A DNA stretch of 64,000 nt. Origin: Notolepis coatsorum. Its lineage: Eukaryota > Chordata > Actinopteri > Aulopiformes > Paralepididae. Below, in pieces: positions 50,827 through 63,858 of this stretch. Positions within the stretch are counted from its first letter, which is position 1. Each line of letters starts with the position of its first letter. The translations under genes and the position numbers were made by a program. Under the pieces are notes generated by a model. That model made no database searches and was not told the DNA's origin. It saw only the letters and a program-made list of their open reading frames with translations. The stretch covers positions 75,281,811-75,345,810 of the forward strand of contig OZ020589.1 of NCBI GenBank assembly GCA_963971535.1, written 5' to 3'.

Positions 50827-51289
50827 AGTATCTACATATATGTAACAAGGGTTATATGCAGGTATATGTACAGGCAGATGTGGATAAATATATATACAAT
50901 AAGAATAATATATCTATGCACAGCATTATTGTACATGGTATCATACAGTTATGGGTTACAACAAGCGGTTGTATAAGTAGGTATATAGAAGGATTATATG
51001 CAGGTATATTCAGACAGATATGGATATATATATATGCTGTAAATATAAATATTTAAATGTATATACAGTATATACAGAACTGTACATGCTATCATACAGA
51101 GTTATATGGATAGACTATAGTTTAGAGGTAGGTTATTAAGATTATATGATTACTATGATTACAGTGTAAGGCAGTTGTACAAAGCACTAGGCAGGTATAC
51201 ATTTAGTATAGGCAACAGAGGTCAATGCTCTTACAGTATGGCTAACAAAGCCTAGAGTATAGGCATTGGACTTTAGAGTTTATATGGTA
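50827..51289. other. AT-rich tandem-like sequence, no gene
   Basis: Repeated TATATGCAGGTATAT and CAGACAGATATGGATA-like words. Probably the 3' region of the LINE fragment that follows. Confidence 0.5.
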
Positions 51290-51935
51290 TGAGGGGGGCT
51301 GTCATCGTGATACAGAGTTCAGGGAGATGACAGGTGAGGAAAGAAGCTGTTCCTGAGTCTGCTTGACTTGGAGCGGAGGTTCCTGTAGTGTCCCTCGGAG
51401 GGAGGAGGGCAAATATTCCATGATTGGGATGAAAGGTGTCCTTGACAATGCTACATGCCTTCCTCAGACACTGTTTGTGATGAATAGACTCAATTGCAGA
51501 GAGTGATGTACTGTACCTGTGATGTGTTGGGTTGATTGTGACTTGATTTTAACCACCCTCTGCAGTGTTTTCCAGTCTGAGGCAGTGCAGTTGCTGTACC
51601 AGACTGTGATGCAGTTGGTCAGTATGCTATTTATAGCGCACCGGAAAAAGTTAACCAGAATCTGAGGGCTTTCCTCAGTCTCCTCAGGAAGAAGAGGGAG
51701 AAGTGAGCCTTTTTGACCAATGGCGATGTGTTAAGGGTCCAAGATTGGTCCTCAGAGATGTGGACTCCCAGGAATCTGAAGCTGACGACACGCTCAATCT
51801 CCGTCCCATTGAAGTCTTCCTGAAGTCCACGATGAGTTCCTTGGTTTTCTTGGTGTTGACATGCCTGAGCTGTGAGTTGTGCTCTTGTGATTGGTTGAAG
51901 ATTGGCAAGGCTTATGGGTATTGTAGTTACCATGG
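51290..51935 (-). pseudogene. CR1/Rex-type LINE fragment
   Basis: Minus strand: IERVVSFRFLGVHISEDQSW then LVKKAHFSLFFLRRLRKA, matching FKYLGVHISEDLTW and VKKAKQRLYHLRQLRKF at 40201-41322. Downstream sequence is frame-shifted but still aligns to the C-terminal and 3' part. 5'-truncated and degraded. Confidence 0.75.
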
Positions 51936-53061
51936 GAACGAGTAAAGATTAGGGTATGAAACACATTTTCTCAAAGATTGAGTTAAAACATTTTCCTTTA
52001 TTGGTTTTTAACAGTAAAATAATTCTAGTTAACTATATATTCTATAATAATATATCAAGATCTGTCAAATATTATGAACCTACACAATACAGTATGACTG
52101 CAATAACTGATTGTTTGAGCTTGACTGGGTGGCTGCAATGGGGGTAAATCAGAGTGGGACCTCTCTCCCCAGGTCTATAGCCCATCACATCAAGCTAACT
52201 AGCCTAGCTTAAAACTATGGGAAGGTGCTTTTGGCCAACAGTTAGGCTAGTGGTCTGTATCTGCTTCCATTAATTTGTGCTAAGCTAGGCTAGTTTGCAG
52301 TCGGATAGCTTTCTACTGAATGCACAGAGATGAAATTGGTATCTATCTTCTTGTCTGACTCTGGAGTAGATGGTGAGCGCATTTCCAATAATGTTGTCAT
52401 GTTCCTTTATAACATATAGGATTATTTACCCTCTCCCTTACTTTCCTGACTTGTTAGTGATCATGCCTATACCCGGCATCAGATACAGCAGCCGTTCTGA
52501 ACAGCCAAACCGACCACAATGCATAAAGACTGCCATCTTTCCAAACATCTTAGTTGTGCTACCATTGCACTACAGAGTTAATATTGTGAGTTGTTAAGAT
52601 ATACAAATGTACATGTCGATACCTACAAATCATTATATTTACATAGAGGCCTATGCATGACCACCACGATGCAATGAAACCAGATGAATAGATTCTATCT
52701 CTGTCGATCGCTTTGGTGGTTCTACGGCCTGTCCTGTTAGCCGAAGCCTGTCTGTATGCTGCTAGCTATCTCTCTACCTTGTGGTCCCACTCCCCCTCCC
52801 CATCAGGAGGAGGAGGAGGAGGCCTGGTGTCGGTCCGTCTCACTCGCTATCCAAAACTCTTCCTGCCCCATACCGGAAGAACTAACAGCTATAAAGTCTC
52901 TGACTCGTTGTTGTGGCTATCTCGTCCTCCTAGAAAACGCTTTCCCCCTAGCAACGGCTTCTGACCTACTGTATATATACGCTGCTACTGCACTCGCGGC
53001 TATCTGACCATGGCTCATATCTCTCCCACAGGCCCTGCTATAGAGAATGTCTGTCTTCGAG
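51936..53061. other. No gene seen
   Basis: Unique-looking. A short inverted repeat of AACTAGCCTAGCTTA occurs at about 52197 and 52278. No supported ORF. Confidence 0.5.
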
Positions 53062-54052
53062 TGTAACACACACAGAGTCCTTTTGTGAGGATTCGCCTGT
53101 TCCCTGGACCTTTATTCCCTGTCTCCTCACCTCACCAGCCCCCACCCTTGCGATGATTTACTCTCCTCTACTCTTCACCAGCCCCCACCCTTGGACTACC
53201 TTTCGCAGCTGTCATAGTTTATGATTAGCGCCCCAGATGGCTTTAAATACCTGGACCTCCCTCCAGTCCTTGTCGGGTCGTTCTTGTTACTACAATCTAC
53301 TGCCGCGTCTCCGGCGTGAGATGTCGTGCCACCCTTGTACTTCACCACCTGTCGCCGTTTGCCTGGAGTGGGACGCCGTCTACGCTCTCTAATTCTCTAC
53401 GGGAGGTTTTCCAGTGTTCCCACTCCAGACGTCAAGCCGGCGCGCTCCCACTCCAGACGTCAAGCCGGCGCGCTCCCACTCCAGACGTCAAGCCGGCGCG
53501 CATCGCTTCCTAGTTCCACGGGAGGATGCGTCTCTTCGCCCCGGTCCCCTGGGACCCCTGTGTTCTGCGCTGCCCGTCTGCAGTCTCCGAGGAAGATCTC
53601 CGTGCCAGGCCTCCGCCGTCGGGCCCCTGGTCCCCGTGCCAGGCCTCCGCCGTCGGGCCCCTGTTCCCGTGCCAGGCCTCCGCCGTCGGAACCCTGTTCC
53701 TCATCCCTGTAAGCAGCTCTGGCCCTCGCCCTGTCCAAGGCCTTACCCTGTTCTCTGTCCCTGTCTCCAGCCCGCCTCTCCGGGCCTCTGTCCCTGTCCC
53801 CCTCTCCAGTGCCCCTGGTCCTGGTCCTTGACTTTTAGCCCTGGCCCTGTCCCTTGCCTTAGTCCCTTAGCCTGTTCGCCTCTTAAAGGCACAGTGCCAC
53901 ATTTTTCCTTATTTTTCTTTGACTAGTGTTTTTGTGTTCTCCCTTAAAGGGACTGTGCTGCCTTTTGTTATGTAAGAAATAAATGCCCTGTTTTGGCTTA
54001 CTCTCATACCTGTCTTGTGTTGTGCGATTGGGGTCGGTTACAAACCATAACA
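53062..54052 (+). mobile_element. Possible solo LTR
   Basis: Begins TGTAACACACACAGAG and ends ACCATAACA. TTTAAATACC promoter-like site at about 53243, AATAAATG at about 53988 followed by a T/G-rich stretch, the order expected of U3-R-U5. No target duplication found and no partner LTR, so tentative. Confidence 0.4.
53418..53697. repeat. Two three-unit minisatellites in the LTR-like sequence
   Basis: CCCACTCCAGACGTCAAGCC plus GGCGCGCT occurs three times (53418-53503). GTGCCAGGCCTCCGCCGTCG with a short GC tail occurs three times (53602-53697). Confidence 0.9.
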
Positions 54053-54370
54053 CCTTTAAATTCCAATCTATATAGATATTTACATTACTGTACATACATG
54101 TTGTTATAGCCATATGAAAACCAGTGATATCCTTCAACACCCAAACAAGCCTCAGGCTATTTCATAACAACACAAAAAGACAGTAGGCTAAGCAAGAAAA
54201 TAGTCCAAAGTCCTTGGAAAACCATCGTCATCATGTTCATCATCACTGGAACAGTTCCAGAGAGCGTTTCTTGATGACATCACAGATAAGAGTTTTGACT
54301 CTCTTGTTTCTATTGTCGTATAATCCTATCAATATCTAAGGTTATTGTACAGTACAATGAGATCGCTATC

Positions 54371-55578
54371 TGGAAGGAGGAAGGAAGGGTCATAAGTGAT
54401 AGAATTTGGTCTCCTCATCTGACTTCCAATATAGCCAGCAAGGAATAAACGTGCAGTCCAGACAGGAGAGTTCGAATTCAAACTCATGGATTTATTTGTC
54501 TCGGCGGCCCAGAGTGAATAAAAAGGTTGCTTTTCACATACAAGGATTATCAGAATACATTAACATGTCTGTTTTGTACAAAGGATCAACAAGGTTTGCA
54601 TCTCAAAACCCCAACATGTACATACAACAGTCATTGTTAACATCAATGAAAATAGAGAATCTACTGTAAGCCCCTTTTCATATGAGTAAGCCTGGTTTCT
54701 AAGATAAGTACCTTTACATTCTATTCTAACCAACCATTGGGACCATCCAGCTTACTTACATGAAAATCAGCCGACAGCATTCTCTGGGTTGGGAGCGGGG
54801 AGCCGCAGACCTGGGGGCGGTCTGGGCTCCTGAATTAACACTGTTTTGCTCTTAAATACTATAATTTCCCACCAATAGTAGCACATTTTAATAATACGTT
54901 TGGTCCAATCCGGTTGGTTCTTCTGTGGGGGCTGTCCCCAAATCGATCTCCTGTGTGGGTCTTCCTTCAGTAAACAGAAGGGGGGGGGGCGCCGATGGCC
55001 CCCGTCGGTGTGGTCCCTTGATGAGTACAGAGGAGGGCGCTTTTGATGACCGCCCTCCTTGGCTGCTCAAGTCTCCTCTGAATGCATCAACATTCCTTCG
55101 TATAACTGTGATAACTATACCAGGATTCTTAATTCTAAATATCTATATAGTTGTTTTTATTGATTTCTTTATAGAGTTGTCAATCCAATCAAAGCCAATC
55201 AAGTATCATGCTTTTTCATTTAACTTTGAACCATGACCTTATTGATTAATGATCTTTAGTCCTGTCTTATACTTATCAGAGCCAGTTATCTGGTCTCTGC
55301 TGTCGGTGCTGACATCTGCTAACATTTGGGTGTGACTTTTCAGTTCCTTTGTTCTAGTGTTGCTGTTATCTGATGCAACTGTCTCTAGAATCGTTCCTCA
55401 TTTAGCTAAACTGGTCTGCCCTGTGTTCAACCCAGCTGTCTCTGTAACACCAGTATCAGCTCCTTACTTTAGCACTGAAAATCCATTCTGCTGTTGAAAG
55501 GTACACCTGGCTTTTACATTATGGTTCTCTAATTATTCACACATATTAGTTATGGAATTCAAGGTCAATATTACCACA
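54371..55578 (-). mobile_element. Solo LTR of the ERV-like family
   Basis: 1208 bp with 5-bp duplication CTATC at 54366-54370 and 55579-55583. Minus strand begins TGTGGTAATATTGACC, like TGTGGTATATTTTG at 38430. A TATA-like site lies about 465 bp from the low-coordinate end, as in the 1268-bp LTRs, and AATAAATCCATGAGTTTGAA parallels AATAAACCACTCCGTTTGAA there. Internal sequence was lost by LTR-LTR recombination. Confidence 0.72.
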
Positions 55579-55892
55579 CTATCTCTTGGAGAGACACAGT
55601 GAGGGTGCTACCCCCTTGGATTCCGACCAACTCACTCGGAGACAGTTGTTTCATCATTCTATTTCCCCCGACACACACATCAATACATACAGAGCGCTTT
55701 CTGGTAGACTGACAGCATCCACTAGTTTAACTCAAAGTACAAAATGCTAACACAAATGTCCAGCTGGCTGTCTACTGCTACTGAGCCTATAGACGTTATG
55801 ACAAATATGTGTGCGCAGACCCAAAGCAGAAAGGAACGTAATCCTGGTCGGTATTGCTGATTGGCTCGAACACGGTATGTTTGTAAACAGTG

Positions 55893-56786
<894 letters not shown>

Positions 56787-56790
56787 TTAA

Positions 56791-57019
56791 CACTTTGAAT
56801 GCCAGCGACACGTTTTGTCGTTAGTTCATGCCGACCTATGAATGCCACCAACGCTATATAACGTTTGTTTGTCTTTTTATTTTTTATTGGCGATTTGAAT
56901 TCATATTTCATCAATCGAGCCTCAGGTTAGTGCTGCAGAGTCTCTCTGAGCTCAATTGGGAAGATACCGCCCCCTATCGTCTCTCCCTGTGTAACTGCAC
57001 CCCATTAGTTTAGACTGAT

Positions 57020-57050
<31 letters not shown>

Positions 57051-57621
57051 TTCCTCATTTTACTTTTCCGTCAAGCCAACTGAAGAGACCCAAGTTGATC
57101 GCCGACCCCAGAACAGCGTGGATTATGTATTGCCAGCACCCAACTCTGAATCAATAAACACGATCGATAATTGGAATGGCGATCAGGAATTGGAATAATC
57201 TTTTTGGATAACATCTGATCTGAGGTAAGGAATCTATTTTACCAGTCTTGGGATAATCAGAGCTTTTTTCACAGATATATCAACGTGTCCCATATGTGTG
57301 TGTGTGTGTGTGCCGCTGATCAGGAAATGAGAGAATCGATATTTCAGCCCGCTTCTATAGTACACATATACTATCGATAATCTAGCATTTATTTGAAAAC
57401 GATTCATAAATAGGCCGAAAAATGACAACGTTTTTGTGTATGCCAGAATATTCCAGTAAATACAACAATGTTGACTGCAAACAAGTCATTGATAAGCGAC
57501 GGGCAGATTAGACACATAGCCATAATTTAAGACAGAGATTATGCGTTCACAGCGCTATCATTGAAGTGGGTGCTGGCATTCAGCCAGGTAAGTACGACAC
57601 CCCCTGGTGGCTCTGAAAGTG
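56791..57621. mobile_element. TTAA-flanked non-autonomous element (piggyBac-type)
   Basis: TTAA at 56787-56790 and 57622-57625. Left end CACTTTGAATGCCAGCG, right end reverse-complemented CACTTTCAGAGCCACCAGG. TTAA target use is that of piggyBac (also Kolobok). 831 bp, no transposase. Contains a G(27)-type run at about 57019-57046. Confidence 0.65.
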
Positions 57622-57625
57622 TTAA

Positions 57626-59861
57626 CAGAAACAAGGTTGTTTTGCAGTTTTCAACATCTACTTCATCCCACCATGACAATGGATCTTTGTCTTTGGTGGC
57701 CATCTTGTTAAGAGGGAGCCTTTGATAGCAAAGAGTCACATGCCTCCCTACCGCGCCACAGGCTGCGTATGTGTAGTGCCTTGTTGTAAGTAAATATTAA
57801 TAGAGGATGCAGGAGCGCCAGGCATGTGGCTTGAATATTTCAAATCAGAGGAGCTTGTGTGATAGGATGGGAGTATGTCCCAGGCTGCGTGAGCTCAGAT
57901 CCATTAGCGATGTCTGCTCCCCACCTCAGCCATCCTCGGGCAGAGAGTAAAGTCTTTTTGCAATCTCTGCCAACAGTGTTTCCTCACTGGCAGCCTCCTG
58001 GCGGCCTGAGCATTTCTGAGGGTTCAGACAGAATATAGAAAGGTGTGAAAGAAGCCATGGTTTTCATCTCCATCTATCTGTCTCTCCATGTCCCTCTCTC
58101 TTCTTTCTGGGACATAGGCAAACCGACAAACAGGCAAGTCTTTGAAGAGTGTCTCGATTGGCACAGGTGGTCCTTTACATAATTGACCACATTGCTGCAC
58201 GGGTTCTCTGTGAAATGTTAGCTAGCGGCTGGTGATACAAGCATCAAACGATTTGTCTCAGCCTGGAGACCTAGTCCAGCAATGGCTTAAGAATGTGATG
58301 GAAGAGTGATAGGGCTGGTATCTCCAGGCTAGCTTCTCGTCAGTGCCATGCATAGACATTTTAGCACTCAGGGGTTTGAAACAAAGAAAGGGCACTCCAG
58401 CTGATATATGTATTCATAGGAAACGCCTGGTGGTCTGTGTTAAAGAGGACAAATTTGAGTTAATATAGGTATTTGAGGTCCCCTAAATATGTCTTTGAAG
58501 TTTAAAAAACAATAATACTAGCAGCCTCTATACCCCTCTGTTTTAGCCCTGCTATTCATGGATCCCCTGCTCTGTTGTTTTAGTGATGTAGTAAACTAAA
58601 ATATTCAAACAAAAAGTGGGAATGAACATATCTTAAAAGAGTAATCTTTAGAGGAATGACAAAGAGGAATTCATTTTAGATCCCTGTCTCTGCACCAGCC
58701 CAGTGTTATAGCAGGGCCTACTCCTGGCAAACTAAAGCACACAGCCTTATTTCAGTAGGATATCACAACTGAAATATGAAACAAAAACACTGGCGTGTGT
58801 AACCCAGGTTTCAGATTCATAACTATTTAGTTATAAACATAAATAGTTAATGCTATTGTATAAGAACATAAACAGTTAATGCTATTTGTATATTCATGTG
58901 AGGTTAACAACGTTTTGGCCAAATCCTTTGAATTGCCTCACTGCCCCTGTTATCTCAGAACGCTAGTAGGTGAGCAGTTTGCGCCTTACGCCAGATGAGA
59001 TCAGAGATTGACGGAGACTGATGCAGATACTGAATACTGATAGAACCGGCATGAACTAGCACCATGATAATAGTTATCAAACAGTCATAAAAGATTCCGA
59101 AGAGGGTGTTGCTGTTAAAGAACATACCACTTCCCAAGACGGTTTTGGTGAGTTTCATTGTCGAATGTGTAATATCGCTAGCTCAATGCTAACCGGCTAA
59201 CAACGTTATCCACCCGACATGAGCTGCGTCAGAAAACTGTATTGCTAGCTAACAATGTAGCTTCCCCACGAGTCATGCTAGCGAAGCTCCAAGCTCAATT
59301 TGGTTAAATGAATTATAGAAAGTATTTATAATTGTATTGATATGCTGTATGATAAGAACATGGTACATTTCGGTTGCTTTTGAGAGTTTAATATGGAATG
59401 TGTGGAATGTTTCCATGTGCTATGGCACTATAGCCTACTTTAGCATAAGTCAAATGGGATGTTCCCACGTGCTGTGACATTGTAGCCTACTTTAGCATAG
59501 CCAAAAGTAGCCTAATTGATTATCTATTCTAAAGCAATGAAAGATGATGAAGCAATGAAAGATGATAAATAGCTTTTATTTTCTACATGGCCTGATCTGT
59601 TACCCCAGTTACAGCATACAAACTGCCCGGACCGTTGCGTCAACAATCGGGTAGGATTGTGAATAGCCTTTCTCAGGAAGTGGATCAGGAATTAACTAAC
59701 TAATTGAACTTGAATCACAAGAACTTCCAAGGACCTTCATATCCTTTTCTATGATACGAACTGATTGAACTTGAATCACAAGGACTTCCAAGGGCCTTTG
59801 TACCCTTTGCACCTTTTGTATTTTGATATTGTATTTTGTATTTGATTGATGCACATTATGG
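57626..59861. other. Unique-looking spacer with a small tandem duplication
   Basis: No supported ORF or element. A unit with TTGAACTTGAATCACAAG and ACTTCCAAGG occurs twice, about 60 bp apart, at 59704-59800. This is the longest stretch without recognisable repeats, so host intronic or intergenic DNA is likely. Confidence 0.45.
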
Positions 59862-59866
59862 GTACT

Positions 59867-61213
59867 TGTAACTGAGGGGTACAATTCCCTGACTGTATTG
59901 ATAAGTATGGTATCATTAAACCACTACCGTCTTTATGTACATTCCTACTGGCCATACAGTACACAGGTATCTAATGATGAACACTTCCCCACAATGAATC
60001 GGTTCCACACAAAGCTGTATTTAAGTATTTATTGCAGCAAAAGGTACATAATATACTTTACTTTACTTCACTTTGAATGCGCTTATAAGGCAAAAGAATG
60101 TGCGTAGGCAAATCAATAACGAATGTCCATTCTCATATTACGCAGGAGGTAATCATACAACCTGAATCTTAGGGAATTATATCTATGGTACACTAGTAAT
60201 ATAGCGGGAGATACTGGAAGGGTCCCCCCGGTTGTAAGCCAGCAAGGGTAGAGGATCTGTCGGTAGTAGAGTCTGGGTCAACGATGATAAGGAGACTCCG
60301 AGTACAGGAGACGGTGCAATAAGATCTTGATCCACAGACGAATACAGCTGTTCTCCGTAGCATGTAGCTCCACATGGAAGAAAGCTAGCCTGCCTCAGGC
60401 TTCTGAGGGGCAGACTCGACGTGGCTCCTCACAGGGTAAATCCCACACACTTGTGGGTGTCGGCGATTCTCCGCTCCATTAATTACAGGACCAAAAGCAA
60501 ATATAATCCAGCCGAAAAGGGCTATGCAGTCGTCGGGTAGATAATCCAGTGTACATGTCCACACGGTCCTCGTCTAGGGCTCCTCGGGTGAAAGCGCCAT
60601 GATAAGCAGCCCAGCCTGGATAAGCACTCTAGCTGATACGAGGAAAACGTTGGTGATGCTGGTCACTGTAGAACTTTAGCCGCATGATACACTATACACA
60701 AATAGACTATTACTGACTTAATAGAATAGGTCGCACTCGACGGTACAGCGTTAAACTGTGACAATTCAGTTATTAATTCGCACACAGTCTCAATGCTCTA
60801 TTTGGGGCCAAACAGGCCATACTTCACCGCACGTTGTATCGTGGGTGAGGCTTCAACTTTAGTTACTAAGACTTCTGACTAAGTGCTTCTGTATTCACCT
60901 GCGCCGTATTTATACGCTTAGATGAATAAACTAGTACCAGCTTTATTCCTGTCTCATATCCTTGCGCAATACCGTTCATGTCCAGGCATGTCCCCGGCGG
61001 TGACTTTGAACCTGACTTTGGAGGCATGGCCTTGGCGCCTGTGGACCGCTGTCCAATAGGAGAATGAAATATTATGGTCTGTACTAGGCTAAAGGGATAT
61101 TCCGTGTATATGTACAAGGAATATACAAGGGATATCAAACGATATACAAATATTATGCAATATATATCAATCAATAAATATATATATTCGGTTTAATCTG
61201 ATCCTTTGTAACA
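59867..61213. mobile_element. Solo LTR of a different family
   Basis: 1347 bp from TGTAACTGAGGGG to CCTTTGTAACA with exact 5-bp duplication GTACT at 59862-59866 and 61214-61218. On the minus strand GCGTATAAATACGG (about 60905-60918) is a good TATA box and GCAATAAATAC (about 60030) a polyadenylation signal, so minus orientation is more likely. Confidence 0.75.
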
Positions 61214-61215
61214 GT

Positions 61216-61325
61216 ACTGATATTTCCCTGTAAAGAAGGAGCATGGTATATATGGACACTGATATTTCTCCTGTAAGGAAGGAGGATTGTATATATGGAT
61301 ACTGATATTTCTCCTGTAAAGAGTG
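61216..61325. repeat. Three tandem units of about 43 bp
   Basis: ACTGATATTTCTCCTGTAAA with GAAGGAG and GTATATATGGA repeated three times, starting within the target duplication of the solo LTR. Confidence 0.88.
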
Positions 61326-61337
61326 AGAGTTAAATGG

Positions 61338-62403
61338 TGTGGTAGATTTCCACCAAAGCAAACTGTGTATATATTATTATTGTACAACAATCAACGATTA
61401 CAGAATGGCAAAACAACAAGAGGTACAATGCATCACAAAATCTCTCCCCCGCTCCTCTATCTTTATAACACAAGAAACAAGAGACACATCGCTCATTTGA
61501 TACCGCAGCTGTCTGTCTCAGACTTCCTCAGGGGAAGTGGAAACAGGCGGGCGCTGATTAAGTGAGAGATAGTGACCGTTTGATCTTCCTGGGAAAATCA
61601 ACAAATGGGTGATTTTACAACCCAGTGCTCTAGAACCATCTGGTCAGAACAGATTGAATACAAAGATACTAAAGAAACTGCCTTGTAAGGCGTCAGACAA
61701 AGCCCTAAGGGGGGGGGCAGCAGTCTCTTTTGAAACAAAGGGACAATTTGATCAAAGAGAGACCGTTTGAATCCACTCTGTGACCTAATCAGTTCAAAAC
61801 GTCACTGTAGTGATTTAGCCAATGGAGAGCTAAAAACAAGTGTCTCCAATGAGAAAGCTCGAGGCGAGTTTTGGAAACGCCCGCTTGCCGTAACATTAGA
61901 GGCGGAGCCTAAATTTGGATATGGCCAAACTCCTCGCTAGGAGAGAGACACAGAACCCCACCAGACCAGACCAGGAAGCGACTACAGAATACACACTCTT
62001 TTCTCCACTAGATATTGAGGACCACGAGCAGAGGAAAGCAGACAGAAAACATCCTTGAAGAACAAACAACGAGCAGCTACAAGCTTTTTAGATATTGAAC
62101 GTTTAGACTGAATTCTACTGTCCTTCGGCATAGCGATTGCTTCCGGTAGAATTCATTGCACCATTCTTTCAAATATTTGATTTGTAATCTGATTGAAATC
62201 CTTTTTTCATTAAAAACGGATTCCCTTCAAACTGCTCGGACTTCGACTTATTCAACTGCCGCGCCGTGGTTCTCTCTCAGGTGTACGAGCAGAAACCAGA
62301 TTATACATTGGTTATCTGCATTTGGCGAGAGTAGTACTTCCAAGAGCTTTGTAAGGTTTAAATCACAACGCAGAGTAGGAGTTAAAGCTAGGAAGTTACT
62401 GCA
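61338..62403 (+). mobile_element. 5' LTR of the second ERV-like element
   Basis: 1066 bp, TGTGGTAGATTTCC to AGTTACTGCA. TTTGGATATGG at about 61914-61925 sits where the other LTR has TTGGGATATAATAGG, followed in both by a CAGAACCC/GAACCC string. ATTAAA at about 62207. The start is set by homology only, as the other LTR is outside. Confidence 0.75.
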
Positions 62404-62406
62404 TTT

Positions 62407-62424
62407 TGGTGCCGGACTCTAGAA
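62407..62424 (+). promoter_or_regulatory. Primer-binding site, tRNA-His-like
   Basis: TGGTGCCGGACTC follows TTT after the LTR. Compared with the tRNA-His site TGGTGCCGTGACTCGGAT it lacks T at position 9 but otherwise matches the first 14. Confidence 0.65.
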
Positions 62425-62640
62425 TTCAGAACGCTCGTTTTTGAACAACAACAAAAGATTTTTTTTCTTTCTTCACTCCGATCAACGAGGACAGCAACAG
62501 ATCGATCGTCTTCGCGTAACCGGAGAAGTTACCAAGAGGTGAGTGTTATGATGTGTACGAGTGTTCAAATTCGAACCATGGGGGGTTTGCTAAGTATTTA
62601 ACCTCATGTAAACATGAAGTGATAAATAATTGAATTGAGT

Positions 62641-63105
62641 GTTCTGATTGGGAGGGGAAGTTCTATGTAAAATGGGGTGCGGGGTATGTTCTACAGTAGA
62701 GCTAAAGCACAGTGAATATGGGGAAGTGGACAGAACTCTGTTGCTATTCAGAACATTCAAGTCAGTTATGGTGGAGGGAGCGACACCGCCAAGACTGGTT
62801 CGCGAGACAGGTTATAGAGCGGCGTATCGCGACTGGCTACGGTTTTTTTGGCCAGGAAACCACAGTAGTCCTTTGTGCGTGCGATAGTGTGCGCTGCTCG
62901 AGGGATTACCAGAACCCTAGAGGGTGATACTCGAGTCGGGAGCGCGGTTGTTAAAGAATGATTTGGGTGTTCTGACTGGGAGGAGCAGCTCTATATAAAA
63001 TGGGGTGCGGGGTATGTTCTACAGTAGGGCTGAAGCACAGGGAATATGGGAAGAGAACGGAGCGCTGCTACCATTCAGGACATACAAGTTAAGTGTGGTG
63101 AGCAT
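62641..63105 (+). repeat. Direct repeat of about 135 bp in the leader
   Basis: GTTCTGATTGGGAGG...GTGCGGGGTATGTTCTACAG...ATTCAGAACATTCAAGT at 62641 returns with about 10-15% differences at 62969-63105. The copies start about 330 bp apart. Confidence 0.85.
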
Positions 63106-63780
63106 GAGGAGAACCTTCGGAACCAGGGTGAGGCGTGTGTGGTTACAGAAAGTACGGGGAATAGTTCTACGGAGGAACTGAAGTACACTCCTATACGTGG
63201 CTTTTTGATAGAAGCGGGGTCTGGTTCGTGCTCAAAGTTAAACCAAGGTACGTGTGCGGCGGACTGTAAGAGTCTAGTTTAACTTTGTGCACAGCAGGCG
63301 TGTTAATTAGACTGCGTTAGGCTGTAACAAAAAATAGTACTTAATGAAAAGTCGATTAAAAAGCTATAGGAAACGATAAGGTAAACTTAAACACTGTCTA
63401 TAGTACGGAGGGTAAATATGCCCGGTGGTTGTTGACGAGATGTGGAAATCTACCGCGCGCGTCAGGGACTATAATAATAATATTTGCAGCTATGGTTAAA
63501 CATTTGTTTGTGTATAATGTTTGTGTATGAGTGAAAGGACTTATGGTTATGATTGAACGTTGTGTGATATATATGGATTAAATCTGTAAATTGGCACTTA
63601 AAATATGACTGAGGACGGTTTTTTAATATTAGATATGGTACGTGGAGGCGAGCGCCTCGTCCATTGAGTCACTCAACTGCTAGTAAAGAGGAGGGGCGCG
63701 TGCATGCTCGTCAGAGCTCGTGCTGGACAGAGCGCGTTCTCGTCAGAACTCGTGCGTATCGTGGCGCGCGGCTAGGCTAA

Positions 63781-63858
63781 AGCTACATGCTACAAACAAT
63801 AGCTCGTCGTGGCTCGCTTAGCTACATGCTACAAGCAATAGCTCGTCGTGGCTCGCTT
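63781..63858 (+). repeat. 39-bp tandem duplication
   Basis: AGCTACATGCTACAA followed by CAATAGCTCGTCGTGGCTCG, two copies with one mismatch. Confidence 0.93.

Noticed and set aside
57626..59861. Host exons in the longest repeat-poor stretch
   Set aside because: No frame of useful length with splice signals and protein-like composition could be supported.
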